DNA from: an uncultured Lachnospiraceae bacterium
GTDB taxonomy: Bacteria > Bacillota > Clostridia > Lachnospirales > Lachnospiraceae
Assembly: GCA_902775485.1 (NCBI GenBank)
Contig: CACYMJ010000024.1
Location: 1 to 37,731 of the forward strand
DNA length: 37,731 nt
Reading direction: 5' to 3'
Shown: in pieces, positions 9,348 to 16,687 of the stretch
Numbering within the stretch: position 1 is the first letter of the stretch
Layout of the letters: every line of letters starts with the position of its first letter
Position numbers and translations under genes: made by a program
Notes under the pieces: generated by a model
The model's input: only the letters and a program-made list of their open reading frames with translations
Database searches by the model: none
Told to the model about the DNA's origin: nothing

Positions 9348-10481
9348 ATGAAGAAAACTTTTCTTACATACCTGTTTTTTATATTGGCAATGTCGCTGTT
9401 CGTTACGCTTCGTGTCTATGCCGGAAAAGAGTATGACAGGAAGCTTGATACCGCGTCTGCATCCGATACCGCACAGCATGAGGATACAGCTGCGGATGAT
9501 GCAGCAACTCCTGTTTCGGCCCCTTCCGAAAAGCAGGAGGATATGGACGAGCCGGTCCTGCCAAAAGATGAAAAAGAGTATCTGTGGCACGGCAGCATAG
9601 AGCCGAAGGTGCCGTATGAAGGCCCGCTTCCGCGAATAATCTGCTGGGGCGATTCGCTTACTGTCTCGCTTGATGAAAAGAGCGCTTTTCCCGATATAAT
9701 AAGAGAACTGTCAGGCTGCGAAGTTATCAACTACGGAGTCGAATCTGAAAATACAGCCATGATCGCGATGCGCGAGGGCGGACTTCGGGTAAATGTTAAG
9801 GCTACGGTCATACCGGCGGATACGAATCTTATCCCGATCTTTCTCCGGACCGAGAACAACGGCCATGTCAGTTTTCTCGATCACGGTGACGGCGGAGTCA
9901 ATCCGTGCGTTATAAACGGTATAGAAGGAAAGCTTCAGAAACTGAACGGATCATACTATTTCGAGAGAAGCGGGAAGGGTGAAAGGCTTGCCGTTGAAGA
10001 GGGAACACAGTTCAAGACGCACGGTATGGTCGATGCGAGGATGGGAGATGTGCTCGTTATCTTCGCCGGGACGAACGATCTTCCTGACAAAAACAGTGTC
10101 AGAAATATAATAAGTCTTGAAAAGAGTATGCTTGAGGCTGCAAAATGCGACAGATACATTATCGTCGGACTTACATATGCCGGCGGCATACCCGAGATAG
10201 ATGCGGTCAATGAAGCAATGGAAAAAGAGTTCGGCGACCATTTCGTCGATATAAGAAAATATATGCTCAGTTACGGTCTTGCCGATGCAGGCGTTGAAAA
10301 AACATCTGCCGATGAGGCCGACATCAGAAAGGGAGAGATTCCCGGATCGCTTCGAAGCGATTATGTTCACGGTAACAAGCTTTACCATAAGCTTTTGGGA
10401 CAGCAGGTATACAGAAGGATGCAGTTTCTGGGGTATCTGCCCGCAGACGAGGGCAGCTTGGAAAATGAGGAGGATATATGA
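9348..10481 (+). CDS. Secreted or membrane-anchored SGNH/GDSL hydrolase
   Basis: The 377-residue product opens with a signal peptide or anchor (Lys-Lys then a hydrophobic stretch 4-25), followed by an acidic Ala/Ser/Asp linker (about 30-70). The catalytic module shows GDS (Ser103), GTND (Asn243) and DYVH (Asp338, His341), matching blocks I, III and V of SGNH esterases. An insert of about 75 residues (146-224) separates blocks I and III and looks beta-rich. It probably removes or handles acyl groups on an extracellular glycan; the substrate is unknown. No ribosome site precedes ATG 9348. A downstream ATG at codon 15 also lacks one and would cut the signal peptide. Its stop overlaps the next gene's start as ATGA. 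Confidence 0.82.
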   Translation: MKKTFLTYLFFILAMSLFVTLRVYAGKEYDRKLDTASASDTAQHEDTAADDAATPVSAPSEKQEDMDEPVLPKDEKEYLWHGSIEPKVPYEGPLPRIICWGDSLTVSLDEKSAFPDIIRELSGCEVINYGVESENTAMIAMREGGLRVNVKATVIPADTNLIPIFLRTENNGHVSFLDHGDGGVNPCVINGIEGKLQKLNGSYYFERSGKGERLAVEEGTQFKTHGMVDARMGDVLVIFAGTNDLPDKNSVRNIISLEKSMLEAAKCDRYIIVGLTYAGGIPEIDAVNEAMEKEFGDHFVDIRKYMLSYGLADAGVEKTSADEADIRKGEIPGSLRSDYVHGNKLYHKLLGQQVYRRMQFLGYLPADEGSLENEEDI

Positions 10482-11389
10482 TCTACACACTTACCTACAA
10501 CCCGTCCATTGACTATCTGGTAACGGTAGACTCTCTGGAGATCGGAAAGCTGAACAGGATGCGTAAGGCGTCATATCTGTACGGAGGGAAAGGGGTCAAT
10601 GTTTCCCAGGTCCTGAAGGAACTGGGGATCGACAATACCGCCATAGGATTTGTTGCGGGTTTTACCGGAAGGGAGATCGAGGAAGGACTTCAGAGGCAGG
10701 GCATACACACCGATTTTGTTCATCTTCCGGAAGGCCACTCCAGAATAAACATCAAGTTTCACGGGATAGAAGAGACGGAGGTCAATGCGCCCGGTCCGTT
10801 TGTTGATGCGGTAAGCATGAGAGCACTTAAGGACAGGATCGAACAGATCGGTATCGATGATATTCTCATACTTGCGGGTGCGGCAACGTCAAACATGGAA
10901 AGCGATACGTTCGCAACTTTTATTTCGGAACTGCCGTACAGGGACACAAAGGTAATACTCGATACGAACGGCGAGGCACTTGTGAACGCGCTGTGCTATC
11001 ATCCGTTTTTGATAAAACCCAACATGGAGGAACTCAGTGACCTGTTTCATGAGGAGTTTTATCCGTCGAATACGACAGGTATAGTAGATGCCGCAAAACG
11101 GCTTCAGGATAAGGGTGCAAGAAACGTACTGATCTCGATGGGAGAGGATGGCGCGATACTTGTGACCGAGGACGGACATGTCTATTCAAGACCGGCTCCG
11201 GCAGGTATAGTAGTTAATACGGTCGGATCGGGAGATTCGATGGTTGCGGGATTTCTGGCCGGATATCTTCAGAACCGGAATATGGAAGACGCGCTCTGCC
11301 TCGGCGTATGTGCCGGAAGCGCGAGCGCGTTCAATGAAGGATTCGCACGTGGCGATGAGATAATGCAGTTGTATAGATTGGCCAGATGA
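10478..11389 (+). CDS. fruK: PfkB-family 1-phosphofructokinase / tagatose-6-phosphate kinase type
   Basis: This 303-residue ribokinase-fold enzyme has the hexose-phosphate kinase layout: N-terminal YNPSIDY, GGKGVNVS sugar-binding motif near 37-44, and the C-terminal anion-hole motif NTVGSGDS with catalytic Asp253. Known relatives phosphorylate fructose 1-phosphate or tagatose 6-phosphate with ATP to give bisphosphates for glycolysis. Start ATG 10478 overlaps the SGNH stop by four bases (ATGA), and GAGGAG stands upstream, so translation is probably coupled. No PTS fructose genes or fruR are present, so the fruK symbol is the best family guess rather than proven substrate. Confidence 0.82.
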   Translation: MIYTLTYNPSIDYLVTVDSLEIGKLNRMRKASYLYGGKGVNVSQVLKELGIDNTAIGFVAGFTGREIEEGLQRQGIHTDFVHLPEGHSRINIKFHGIEETEVNAPGPFVDAVSMRALKDRIEQIGIDDILILAGAATSNMESDTFATFISELPYRDTKVILDTNGEALVNALCYHPFLIKPNMEELSDLFHEEFYPSNTTGIVDAAKRLQDKGARNVLISMGEDGAILVTEDGHVYSRPAPAGIVVNTVGSGDSMVAGFLAGYLQNRNMEDALCLGVCAGSASAFNEGFARGDEIMQLYRLAR

Positions 11390-11403
11390 AATCCGGCCAA
11401 TTA
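11377..11403. terminator. Short hairpin between convergent fruK-like and lepB genes
   Basis: ATTGGCC (11377-11383) and GGCCAAT (11395-11401) form a 7-bp stem overlapping the fruK-like stop codon. The T run is weak (TTATATTT). Its position between convergent ends suits a bidirectional terminator. Confidence 0.5.
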
Positions 11404-11406
11404 TAT

Positions 11407-11988
11407 TTACTCGATCTTAGCCGGCTCCGGATAATATCTTACCCATGCCCTTCCGAGTATCTTGTCTTTATATACGAACGGCTGATTCCAGTAACGTGAA
11501 TCCATTGAATTATTACGGTTATCACCCATCATGAAATAGGCTCCCTGCGGTACCGTGTAGGGACCGAAATCGCCGAGAGGGGTCGTCATGACATAAGCTG
11601 ATTCATCAAGAGGCTGCGGCGAGTCGTTGATATAGACTTTTCCTCCCCTGATGCTTACGGTCTCTCCGGGAAGTCCGATCACACGTTTGATGAAGTATTC
11701 CTTTTCATTATCCGGAAACAGGAATATGACAACATCTCCGCGTTCGGGGTCCTTGTTCAGGTAGGCCAGTCTGTTCCCGATAAGGCGGTCGCCGGTCATG
11801 ATCGTCGGCTCCATTGATGCCGAAGGGATCTTTGCGTTGACTATTATGAACTTATCGAGTGCAAAGGCGAGTGCCGCGGAAATGAGAATGACCATTATCC
11901 ATTCAAACACCTCGCGCCTGACTGCTTTCTTTGACGCATTTGCATCTTTTGTTGTAGTAGTTTCGTTTAATTCTTTTTCGTTATCCAT
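11407..11988 (-). CDS. lepB: Signal peptidase I
   Basis: The 193-residue protein has a charged cytoplasmic N-terminus, one membrane segment (about 28-47) and the S26 protease fold. Box B reads IPSASMEPT with nucleophile Ser58, and the general base Lys101 lies in YFIKRVIGLPGE; GDNRNNSMDSRYW is box E. It cleaves signal peptides of secreted proteins at the outer membrane face. Size and the single anchor match Gram-positive SipS-type enzymes. AGGGA lies five bases before ATG. It is divergent from the MBOAT gene and several exported proteins in this window are plausible substrates. Confidence 0.95.
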   Translation of the reverse strand: MDNEKELNETTTTKDANASKKAVRREVFEWIMVILISAALAFALDKFIIVNAKIPSASMEPTIMTGDRLIGNRLAYLNKDPERGDVVIFLFPDNEKEYFIKRVIGLPGETVSIRGGKVYINDSPQPLDESAYVMTTPLGDFGPYTVPQGAYFMMGDNRNNSMDSRYWNQPFVYKDKILGRAWVRYYPEPAKIE

Positions 11989-12013
11989 GTTATCCCTGAT
12001 TTCCCAATGTCAG

Positions 12014-12043
12014 TTTACAATCGCAACATCGATACATTATAAT
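12014..12043 (+). promoter_or_regulatory. Rightward sigma-A promoter of the MBOAT operon
   Basis: TTTACA (12014-12019) or TTACAA one base later, with a perfect TATAAT (12038-12043) at 17-18 bases. A second overlapping TATAAT starts at 12043. The predicted start lies about 30 bases before ATG 12081. Confidence 0.7.
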
Positions 12044-12064
12044 ATAATAGTTTGTTTGATACAA
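12036..12064 (-). promoter_or_regulatory. Leftward sigma-A promoter of lepB
   Basis: Read on the minus strand, TTGTAT (12064-12059), a 17-base spacer and a perfect TATAAT (12041-12036) precede lepB by about 47 bases. Its -10 overlaps the -10 of the rightward promoter, so the two promoters occupy the same DNA. Confidence 0.6.
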
Positions 12065-12080
12065 GGAGAAAGACGGGAAA

Positions 12081-13538
12081 ATGTTGTTTAATTCCATCCC
12101 TTATATCATATTGCTGCCTCTTGCCGCCCTATTTTGCCGGCTGATCCCCGGGAGGTTCAGATATGTGTGGCTTTTGATATTAAGCTACGCTTTCTATTTT
12201 GTACAATCCGAAGGATCCGCCCTCTGGATGATAGTGACCACTGTCATAACATACCTTGCGGGACTTTCACTTGGTACAGCAGGATCCGCGGCACTGAAGC
12301 GTGTTGTCCTTGCGCTGGCTGTTACCGCCGATCTGGGACTGCTTTTCGTATTTAAATATCTTGATTTTTCACTTTCGCTCATACACAATCCGCTGAGGTT
12401 CTCTCTTTTGCTTCCTCTCGGGATATCTTTTTATTCGTTTATGTCGGTCAGTTATCTTGCAGATGTTTTTTCCGGGAAGATCGCAAGCGAGAAAAATCCG
12501 TTAAAACTGGCTCTTTATGTTTCGTTTTTCCTGTCGATCGTATCCGGCCCCATAAACAGGGCAGGGGATATGCTGCCGCAGTTTACCGATGCACCCGATG
12601 TTTCGTACGATATGGTAAAGAGCGGGATACAGAAGATGCTGTGGGGGTATTTTTTAAAACTTGCCATTGCCGGAAGACTTGCCATACTCGTGGATAACGT
12701 ATATGCCGATACGGATGCGTTTTCCGGGACCGCCGTGGCGTTTGCGGCACTTTCCTATATGTTCATGCTCTACTGCGATTTTGAAGGTTATTCCCAGATC
12801 GCGATCGGAAGCGGATATCTGATGGGGATAACCATGAAAGAGAATTTCCGGCAGCCGTTCTTTTCAGAGAGTATGTCGGAGATATGGAGAAGATGGCATG
12901 TATCGCTTTCAACATGGTTTCGCGACTATCTGTATATACCGCTCGGCGGAAGCCGGAAGGGAAAGATCAGAAAGTATGTCAATCTTCTTATCGTGCTGTT
13001 TATAAGCGGTATATGGCACGGTGCGAATCTGACGTTTTTTGCATGGGGTGCGATAAACGGCGCCTTTATCGTTATGGGACAGATCCTGCTTCCGTATAGG
13101 GATGCTCTTGCCGGCACCATAAAAGAGAAGATATGTAAAAACGAAAGAGCGGTTACTGTATTTGACACAGTACGCACCGCGCTTAAGCGGATCGGGGTGT
13201 ACATACTGTTTTCGTATGTGTTCATATATTTTGCAAGCGATGACATTAAGAGCGCATACCTTGCGGTAAAGGCAATACTTACGAGATTTACGCTTGGCGG
13301 TATTTTTACCGAGGCGGCATCGCTTGGCCTCGGAACATTCAACCTCTGTCTTACGATAGTGATGTCGGCATTTGTTCTTATCGCCGATAAGCAGGCATAT
13401 AAACGCGGATGCGATACGCCTTCGCTTGTAAGGTCGATCCCGACACCCGTCAGGTGGGCAATCTATTATGCCCTGTTCATAGCGATACTTTTCTCGGCAA
13501 ACCTTACGGGCCGTGAGTTTATTTATTCAAAGATGTGA
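12081..13538 (+). CDS. MBOAT-family O-acyltransferase (AlgI-like)
   Basis: The 485-residue multispanning membrane protein matches the AlgI/DltB family. Conserved features include CDFEGYSQIAIG (about 232-243), WRRWHVSLSTWFRDYLYIPLGG with His273, and the invariant catalytic His313 in SGIWHGANLTFF. Members pass acyl groups from a cytoplasmic donor across the membrane onto extracellular polymers. The downstream SGNH-like protein, whose start overlaps this stop by one base, is the expected periplasmic-side partner, as with AlgI/AlgX or PatA/PatB. GGAG (12065-12068) stands rather far from ATG 12081. The acceptor polymer is unknown; peptidoglycan or exopolysaccharide are the likely options, and no glycan synthesis genes are nearby. 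Confidence 0.88.
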   Translation: MLFNSIPYIILLPLAALFCRLIPGRFRYVWLLILSYAFYFVQSEGSALWMIVTTVITYLAGLSLGTAGSAALKRVVLALAVTADLGLLFVFKYLDFSLSLIHNPLRFSLLLPLGISFYSFMSVSYLADVFSGKIASEKNPLKLALYVSFFLSIVSGPINRAGDMLPQFTDAPDVSYDMVKSGIQKMLWGYFLKLAIAGRLAILVDNVYADTDAFSGTAVAFAALSYMFMLYCDFEGYSQIAIGSGYLMGITMKENFRQPFFSESMSEIWRRWHVSLSTWFRDYLYIPLGGSRKGKIRKYVNLLIVLFISGIWHGANLTFFAWGAINGAFIVMGQILLPYRDALAGTIKEKICKNERAVTVFDTVRTALKRIGVYILFSYVFIYFASDDIKSAYLAVKAILTRFTLGGIFTEAASLGLGTFNLCLTIVMSAFVLIADKQAYKRGCDTPSLVRSIPTPVRWAIYYALFIAILFSANLTGREFIYSKM

Positions 13539-14506
13539 TGAAAAGAACCGGTATTATCCTGAAGTTTATATTGGCAGCTCTTCCGGCGGCAGCACTTATC
13601 GCCTTTACTTTACTGTGCCCGATGAGCTATATGGATAAGGAATATCCCGCATGGAAATTTTCAAAGGGTGTCTGTCGTGGCAGCGTTTATGAGGGCAGAT
13701 CGTTCGATACGGTGATCCTCGGCGATTCCGGAGCGATGGGCTCGATCATGCCGGAAGCGTTTGAGGGATCCTGCGTCAATCTTGCCGTTGGCGGTGCGAC
13801 GAGTATAGAGATGTATTATTATCTCGAAGAATATCTCAAACATCATGAAGCACCGAAGACCGCCATCATCATGTTTGCACCGTTTCATTACTGGCACATA
13901 GACAATTATGAAACAAGGACCGTGTATTTTCGCGCAATCCCGGCAGCAAAACTTCCGGAACTTTATAAAAACGCAAAAAGCTGCGAAGCATCGTCGGTAT
14001 ACAGAAAGGGATTTGCGGCCGATGAGCTCAGCGCAAGATGCGCCCTTCCGAACAAGTACCTTCCGGCCATAAACGCCGCACGCTTTACCAGAAGATATAA
14101 TGAGAATACGCGTATATACGGTGACCTTATTTCTTCGTTCGGATACGGGCAGTTCGGCGATCTTACCGAATGCCACGACCGGTCATATGAGACTTCGTAT
14201 GAGGATATGGTCATCGACGGTGATGCAAAGCTGATCACTCTTTATATGCAGCGCCTTTTGAAACTGTGCGGTCAGAACGGCATTCATGTACGGCTCATTC
14301 AGCCTGCCGTAAACACCGAGACATTTGAGGCAATGAACGAACACTACATAGGCTCATACAGAAATTATATAAAACAGCTGTCACAGATCATCCCCGATAT
14401 TGAATATGAGACCGAACTTCGCGTCCTGGACGGAAAATATTTTTCCGATGCATCCCATCTGAATGCGGACGGTGCAGCGTTGTTCACAAAAGAGATAGCA
14501 AGATAG
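13538..14506 (+). CDS. Membrane-anchored SGNH-like acyltransferase partner of the MBOAT protein
   Basis: This 322-residue protein has an N-terminal anchor (about 5-28) and an extracellular SGNH-like domain: ILGDSGAMGS with Ser64 and a C-terminal DASHLNADG with Asp304 and His307. Such proteins work with MBOAT transporters to place acyl groups on glycans. ATG 13538 shares its A with the MBOAT TGA stop (TGATG), which implies coupling; a GTG at 13535 is an alternative start. No good ribosome site is seen, consistent with translational coupling. The pairing with MBOAT is the main evidence for function; sequence beyond the catalytic blocks is poorly conserved in this family. Confidence 0.8.
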   Translation: MKRTGIILKFILAALPAAALIAFTLLCPMSYMDKEYPAWKFSKGVCRGSVYEGRSFDTVILGDSGAMGSIMPEAFEGSCVNLAVGGATSIEMYYYLEEYLKHHEAPKTAIIMFAPFHYWHIDNYETRTVYFRAIPAAKLPELYKNAKSCEASSVYRKGFAADELSARCALPNKYLPAINAARFTRRYNENTRIYGDLISSFGYGQFGDLTECHDRSYETSYEDMVIDGDAKLITLYMQRLLKLCGQNGIHVRLIQPAVNTETFEAMNEHYIGSYRNYIKQLSQIIPDIEYETELRVLDGKYFSDASHLNADGAALFTKEIAR

Positions 14507-14538
14507 GCCCTGCCTGATATGCGATATCAAAAAAGGTA

Positions 14539-14567
14539 TTGACATTACGGCAGGGCTGTATTATTAT
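14539..14567 (+). promoter_or_regulatory. Sigma-A promoter of the GntR/ABC operon
   Basis: A perfect TTGACA (14539-14544), a 17-base spacer and TATTAT (14562-14567) lie 62 bases before the regulator's start. The operator palindrome begins two bases after the -10. Confidence 0.85.
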
Positions 14568-14568
14568 C

Positions 14569-14596
14569 CTATTGTACTAGCGAACTAATACAATAG
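14569..14596. promoter_or_regulatory. Operator palindrome, probable site of the YtrA-type GntR repressor
   Basis: CTATTGTACTAG (14569-14580) and CTAATACAATAG (14585-14596) form 12-base inverted arms with one mismatch around a 4-base centre. The site covers the transcription start region, so a bound dimer would block initiation. Autoregulation by the first gene of the operon is inferred. Confidence 0.75.
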
Positions 14597-14629
14597 AACA
14601 CATTAAGATCACAGGAAAGGAGAATGGTC

Positions 14630-14986
14630 ATGTCATGGAGTCTGAATTCTGACCGCCCGATCTTTGTACAGATAATCGAGCACATGGAGATGGACATAGT
14701 ATCCGGAGCACTTCCGCCCGGCTCGAAGGTCGCAAGCGTGCGTGAGCTGGCATCGGAAGCGGCGGTGAATCCGAACACTATGCAAAGGGCACTGAGCGAA
14801 ATGGAACGCAAAGGTCTGATGCACAGTGAGCGTACCAGCGGACGATTTGTGACTGATGACGAAAACGTGATAAGCGCTCTGAAAATAGAGCTTGCAGCTT
14901 CGGGAGTTGACGGTTTCGTCGCACAGATGCGAAGACTGGGACTTGAGAAGGACGAAGTACTGAATATGATAAGGGAAAAATATTAA
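14630..14986 (+). CDS. YtrA-subfamily GntR transcription repressor
   Basis: The 118-residue protein has an N-terminal winged helix: PIFVQIIEHMEMDIVSGAL then LPPGSKVASVRELASEAAVNPNTMQRALSEMERKGL, followed by GRFVTDD. The short helical tail after residue 75 is typical of the YtrA subfamily, which lacks a large ligand-binding domain. Members repress their own operon, usually with an ABC exporter. I chose ATG 14630, seven bases after GGAG (14619-14622); ATG 14624 lies only one base from it. The gene leads a three-gene operon with the ABC ATPase and permease, under the promoter and palindrome just upstream. The inducing signal cannot be inferred. Confidence 0.9.
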   Translation: MSWSLNSDRPIFVQIIEHMEMDIVSGALPPGSKVASVRELASEAAVNPNTMQRALSEMERKGLMHSERTSGRFVTDDENVISALKIELAASGVDGFVAQMRRLGLEKDEVLNMIREKY

Positions 14987-15006
14987 GGGAGCATTAAGGA
15001 GGAATT

Positions 15007-15705
15007 ATGAGTTCATTATTAGAGGTAAGATCTCTTACGAAAAAATACGGAAATTTTACCGCCCTTTCCGATCTGAACTTTGAACTTGAAAGCGGAAAGA
15101 TCACGGGCCTTTTGGGACCGAACGGAAGCGGTAAGACAACGCTCATCAAGATAATATGCGGCCTTTTGCAGCCAAGTGCCGGCAATGTTACCGTCAAGGG
15201 ATATCCTGTCGGGGTAGAGAGCAAAAAGGTCATATCGTATCTGCCGGATACGACATATCTGGGAAAATCATCATCGGTTGAGGAAGTGATCGACTTCTTT
15301 GTTGATTTCTACGAGGATTTTGACCGGGATCGTGCGTATGACATGCTTGGAAAACTTGGCATAGATCCGCACACGCGTCTTAGGACGATGTCCAAGGGAA
15401 CGAAGGAGAAGGTCCAGCTGATCCTCGTTATGAGCCGAAGGGCCGACCTGTACATACTTGACGAGCCGATAGCCGGCGTAGATCCCGCAGCAAGGGATTA
15501 CATTTTAAATACGATAATCACGAATTATGATGAGAATGCCTCCATTCTGATATCAACGCATCTGATCTCGGATATCGAGAACATCCTTGATGAGGTCATC
15601 TTTTTAAAACAGGGCAGGATCGTGCGCAAGAGCAGCGTGGATGATATCAGGACAAATGAGGGCAAGTCTGTTGACGGCTTATTTCGGGAGGTGTTCAAAT
15701 GTTAG
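15007..15705 (+). CDS. ABC transporter ATP-binding protein (YtrB-like)
   Basis: This 232-residue ATPase has Walker A GPNGSGKTT (37-45), a signature loop reading MSKGTKEK instead of LSGGQ, Walker B LYILDEP with Asp152 and Glu153, and the switch STHLI. The degenerate signature is common in ABC-2 type exporters controlled by YtrA regulators. A strong AAGGAGG precedes ATG 15007, 20 bases after the regulator. It should power the permease encoded directly downstream. Substrate is unknown; related operons respond to cell wall antibiotics or membrane-active peptides. Confidence 0.92.
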   Translation: MSSLLEVRSLTKKYGNFTALSDLNFELESGKITGLLGPNGSGKTTLIKIICGLLQPSAGNVTVKGYPVGVESKKVISYLPDTTYLGKSSSVEEVIDFFVDFYEDFDRDRAYDMLGKLGIDPHTRLRTMSKGTKEKVQLILVMSRRADLYILDEPIAGVDPAARDYILNTIITNYDENASILISTHLISDIENILDEVIFLKQGRIVRKSSVDDIRTNEGKSVDGLFREVFKC

Positions 15706-16514
15706 GAAAACTTATCAAACACGATCTTCGGGCAACCTGGAAAGTTGCGGTATCGCTTGATGCTGTGCAGATCGTCCTGGGGATCATGACGGCGATAATG
15801 GTATATTTTGTACCGCATGTCGGGGAATCGTTCGGAATGGGACTGTTCATGTTCTCGTTTATCGGGGTGTTTTACATAGGGATAATAGCAGCCAATATAG
15901 TCACGCTTATATTCCTTGTTATGAGATATTACAGGAATCTTTATACATCCGAAGGATATCTTACGTTCACGCTGCCGGTCAAAACGGATATGATAATACA
16001 TTCAAAGGTAATAACAGGCTCGATATGGATGTTCCTTTCCTATATCTGCACATTCATTGCGATCATAACAGTCGGGATGGGCTTTATCAGTAATCTTGAT
16101 GTGCCCCGAGATGAGATCGGTACTGCATTTACCGAGATATATACCGTCATGGGATTTGCAGATCCGGGTTTTGCTGCAGTGCTGGTCTTTCTGATACTCC
16201 TGACCCCGATCGCCGGAGTGCTGTGCATGTATTTTTGCATAAGCATCGGACAACTCTGGTCGGGTCATAAGGTTCTCGGATCGGTTTTGTGTGTTGTGGG
16301 TCTGTACATATTTAACCAGATAGTCTCGCAGGTGATATTTATGATATCGGGATTCTGGAACATGATGTCTGCTTCCGGATCTGATATAGATGCCACGTTC
16401 GGACTTATGTACAAAAATACGATGCTGATCCTCGGCGTAGTGACCCTGATCCAGTCTGTAATATACTATGTTGTATGCATTTTCATAGCCAGAAGGAAGA
16501 TCAATCTGGACTGA
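15699..16514 (+). CDS. ABC-2 type permease of the GntR-controlled exporter
   Basis: The 271-residue protein has about six hydrophobic segments (near 18-38, 46-72, 105-128, 145-175, 190-215, 240-265) and starts with MLGKLIKHDLRATWK, a pattern seen at the N-terminus of ABC-2 permeases. It overlaps the ATPase gene by seven bases, with GGGAGG upstream of ATG 15699. It presumably forms a homodimer with two ATPase subunits. No extracellular domain or sequence clue to the cargo is visible. A strong terminator closes the operon. Confidence 0.85.
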   Translation: MLGKLIKHDLRATWKVAVSLDAVQIVLGIMTAIMVYFVPHVGESFGMGLFMFSFIGVFYIGIIAANIVTLIFLVMRYYRNLYTSEGYLTFTLPVKTDMIIHSKVITGSIWMFLSYICTFIAIITVGMGFISNLDVPRDEIGTAFTEIYTVMGFADPGFAAVLVFLILLTPIAGVLCMYFCISIGQLWSGHKVLGSVLCVVGLYIFNQIVSQVIFMISGFWNMMSASGSDIDATFGLMYKNTMLILGVVTLIQSVIYYVVCIFIARRKINLD

Positions 16515-16519
16515 TAAAT

Positions 16520-16554
16520 AAAAAAGCGCGGCCGGCGTGTGCCGGCCGTTTTTT
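16520..16554 (+). terminator. Terminator of the GntR/ABC operon
   Basis: CGGCCGGC (16529-16536), loop GTGT and GCCGGCCG (16541-16548) are followed by six T. An A tract on the left side would let it work on the other strand as well. Confidence 0.95.
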
Positions 16555-16593
16555 CATAGGCCGCCGCCTTGATTTACACAGTGACAAAAATAC

Positions 16594-16623
16594 TTGCAAT
16601 GTCGTACTCTTCTCGATTATAAT
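16594..16623 (+). promoter_or_regulatory. Sigma-A promoter for the FecR-domain gene
   Basis: TTGCAA (16594-16599), an 18-base spacer and a perfect TATAAT (16618-16623) lie 64 bases before the start. Confidence 0.6.
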
Positions 16624-16687
16624 ACCATATGTAGTCATCTGTAGAGGGATGAGAGGAAGATGTAGGGGTCTTCCTGAGGGGAAAAAG

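Noticed and set aside
14624-14629. ATG 14624 as start of the GntR gene
   Set aside because: It lies one base after GGAG; ATG 14630 has normal spacing.
16475-16687. Long upstream extension of the FecR-domain gene
   Set aside because: It runs through the ABC permease end, a strong terminator and the promoter; ATG 16688 has a good ribosome site.
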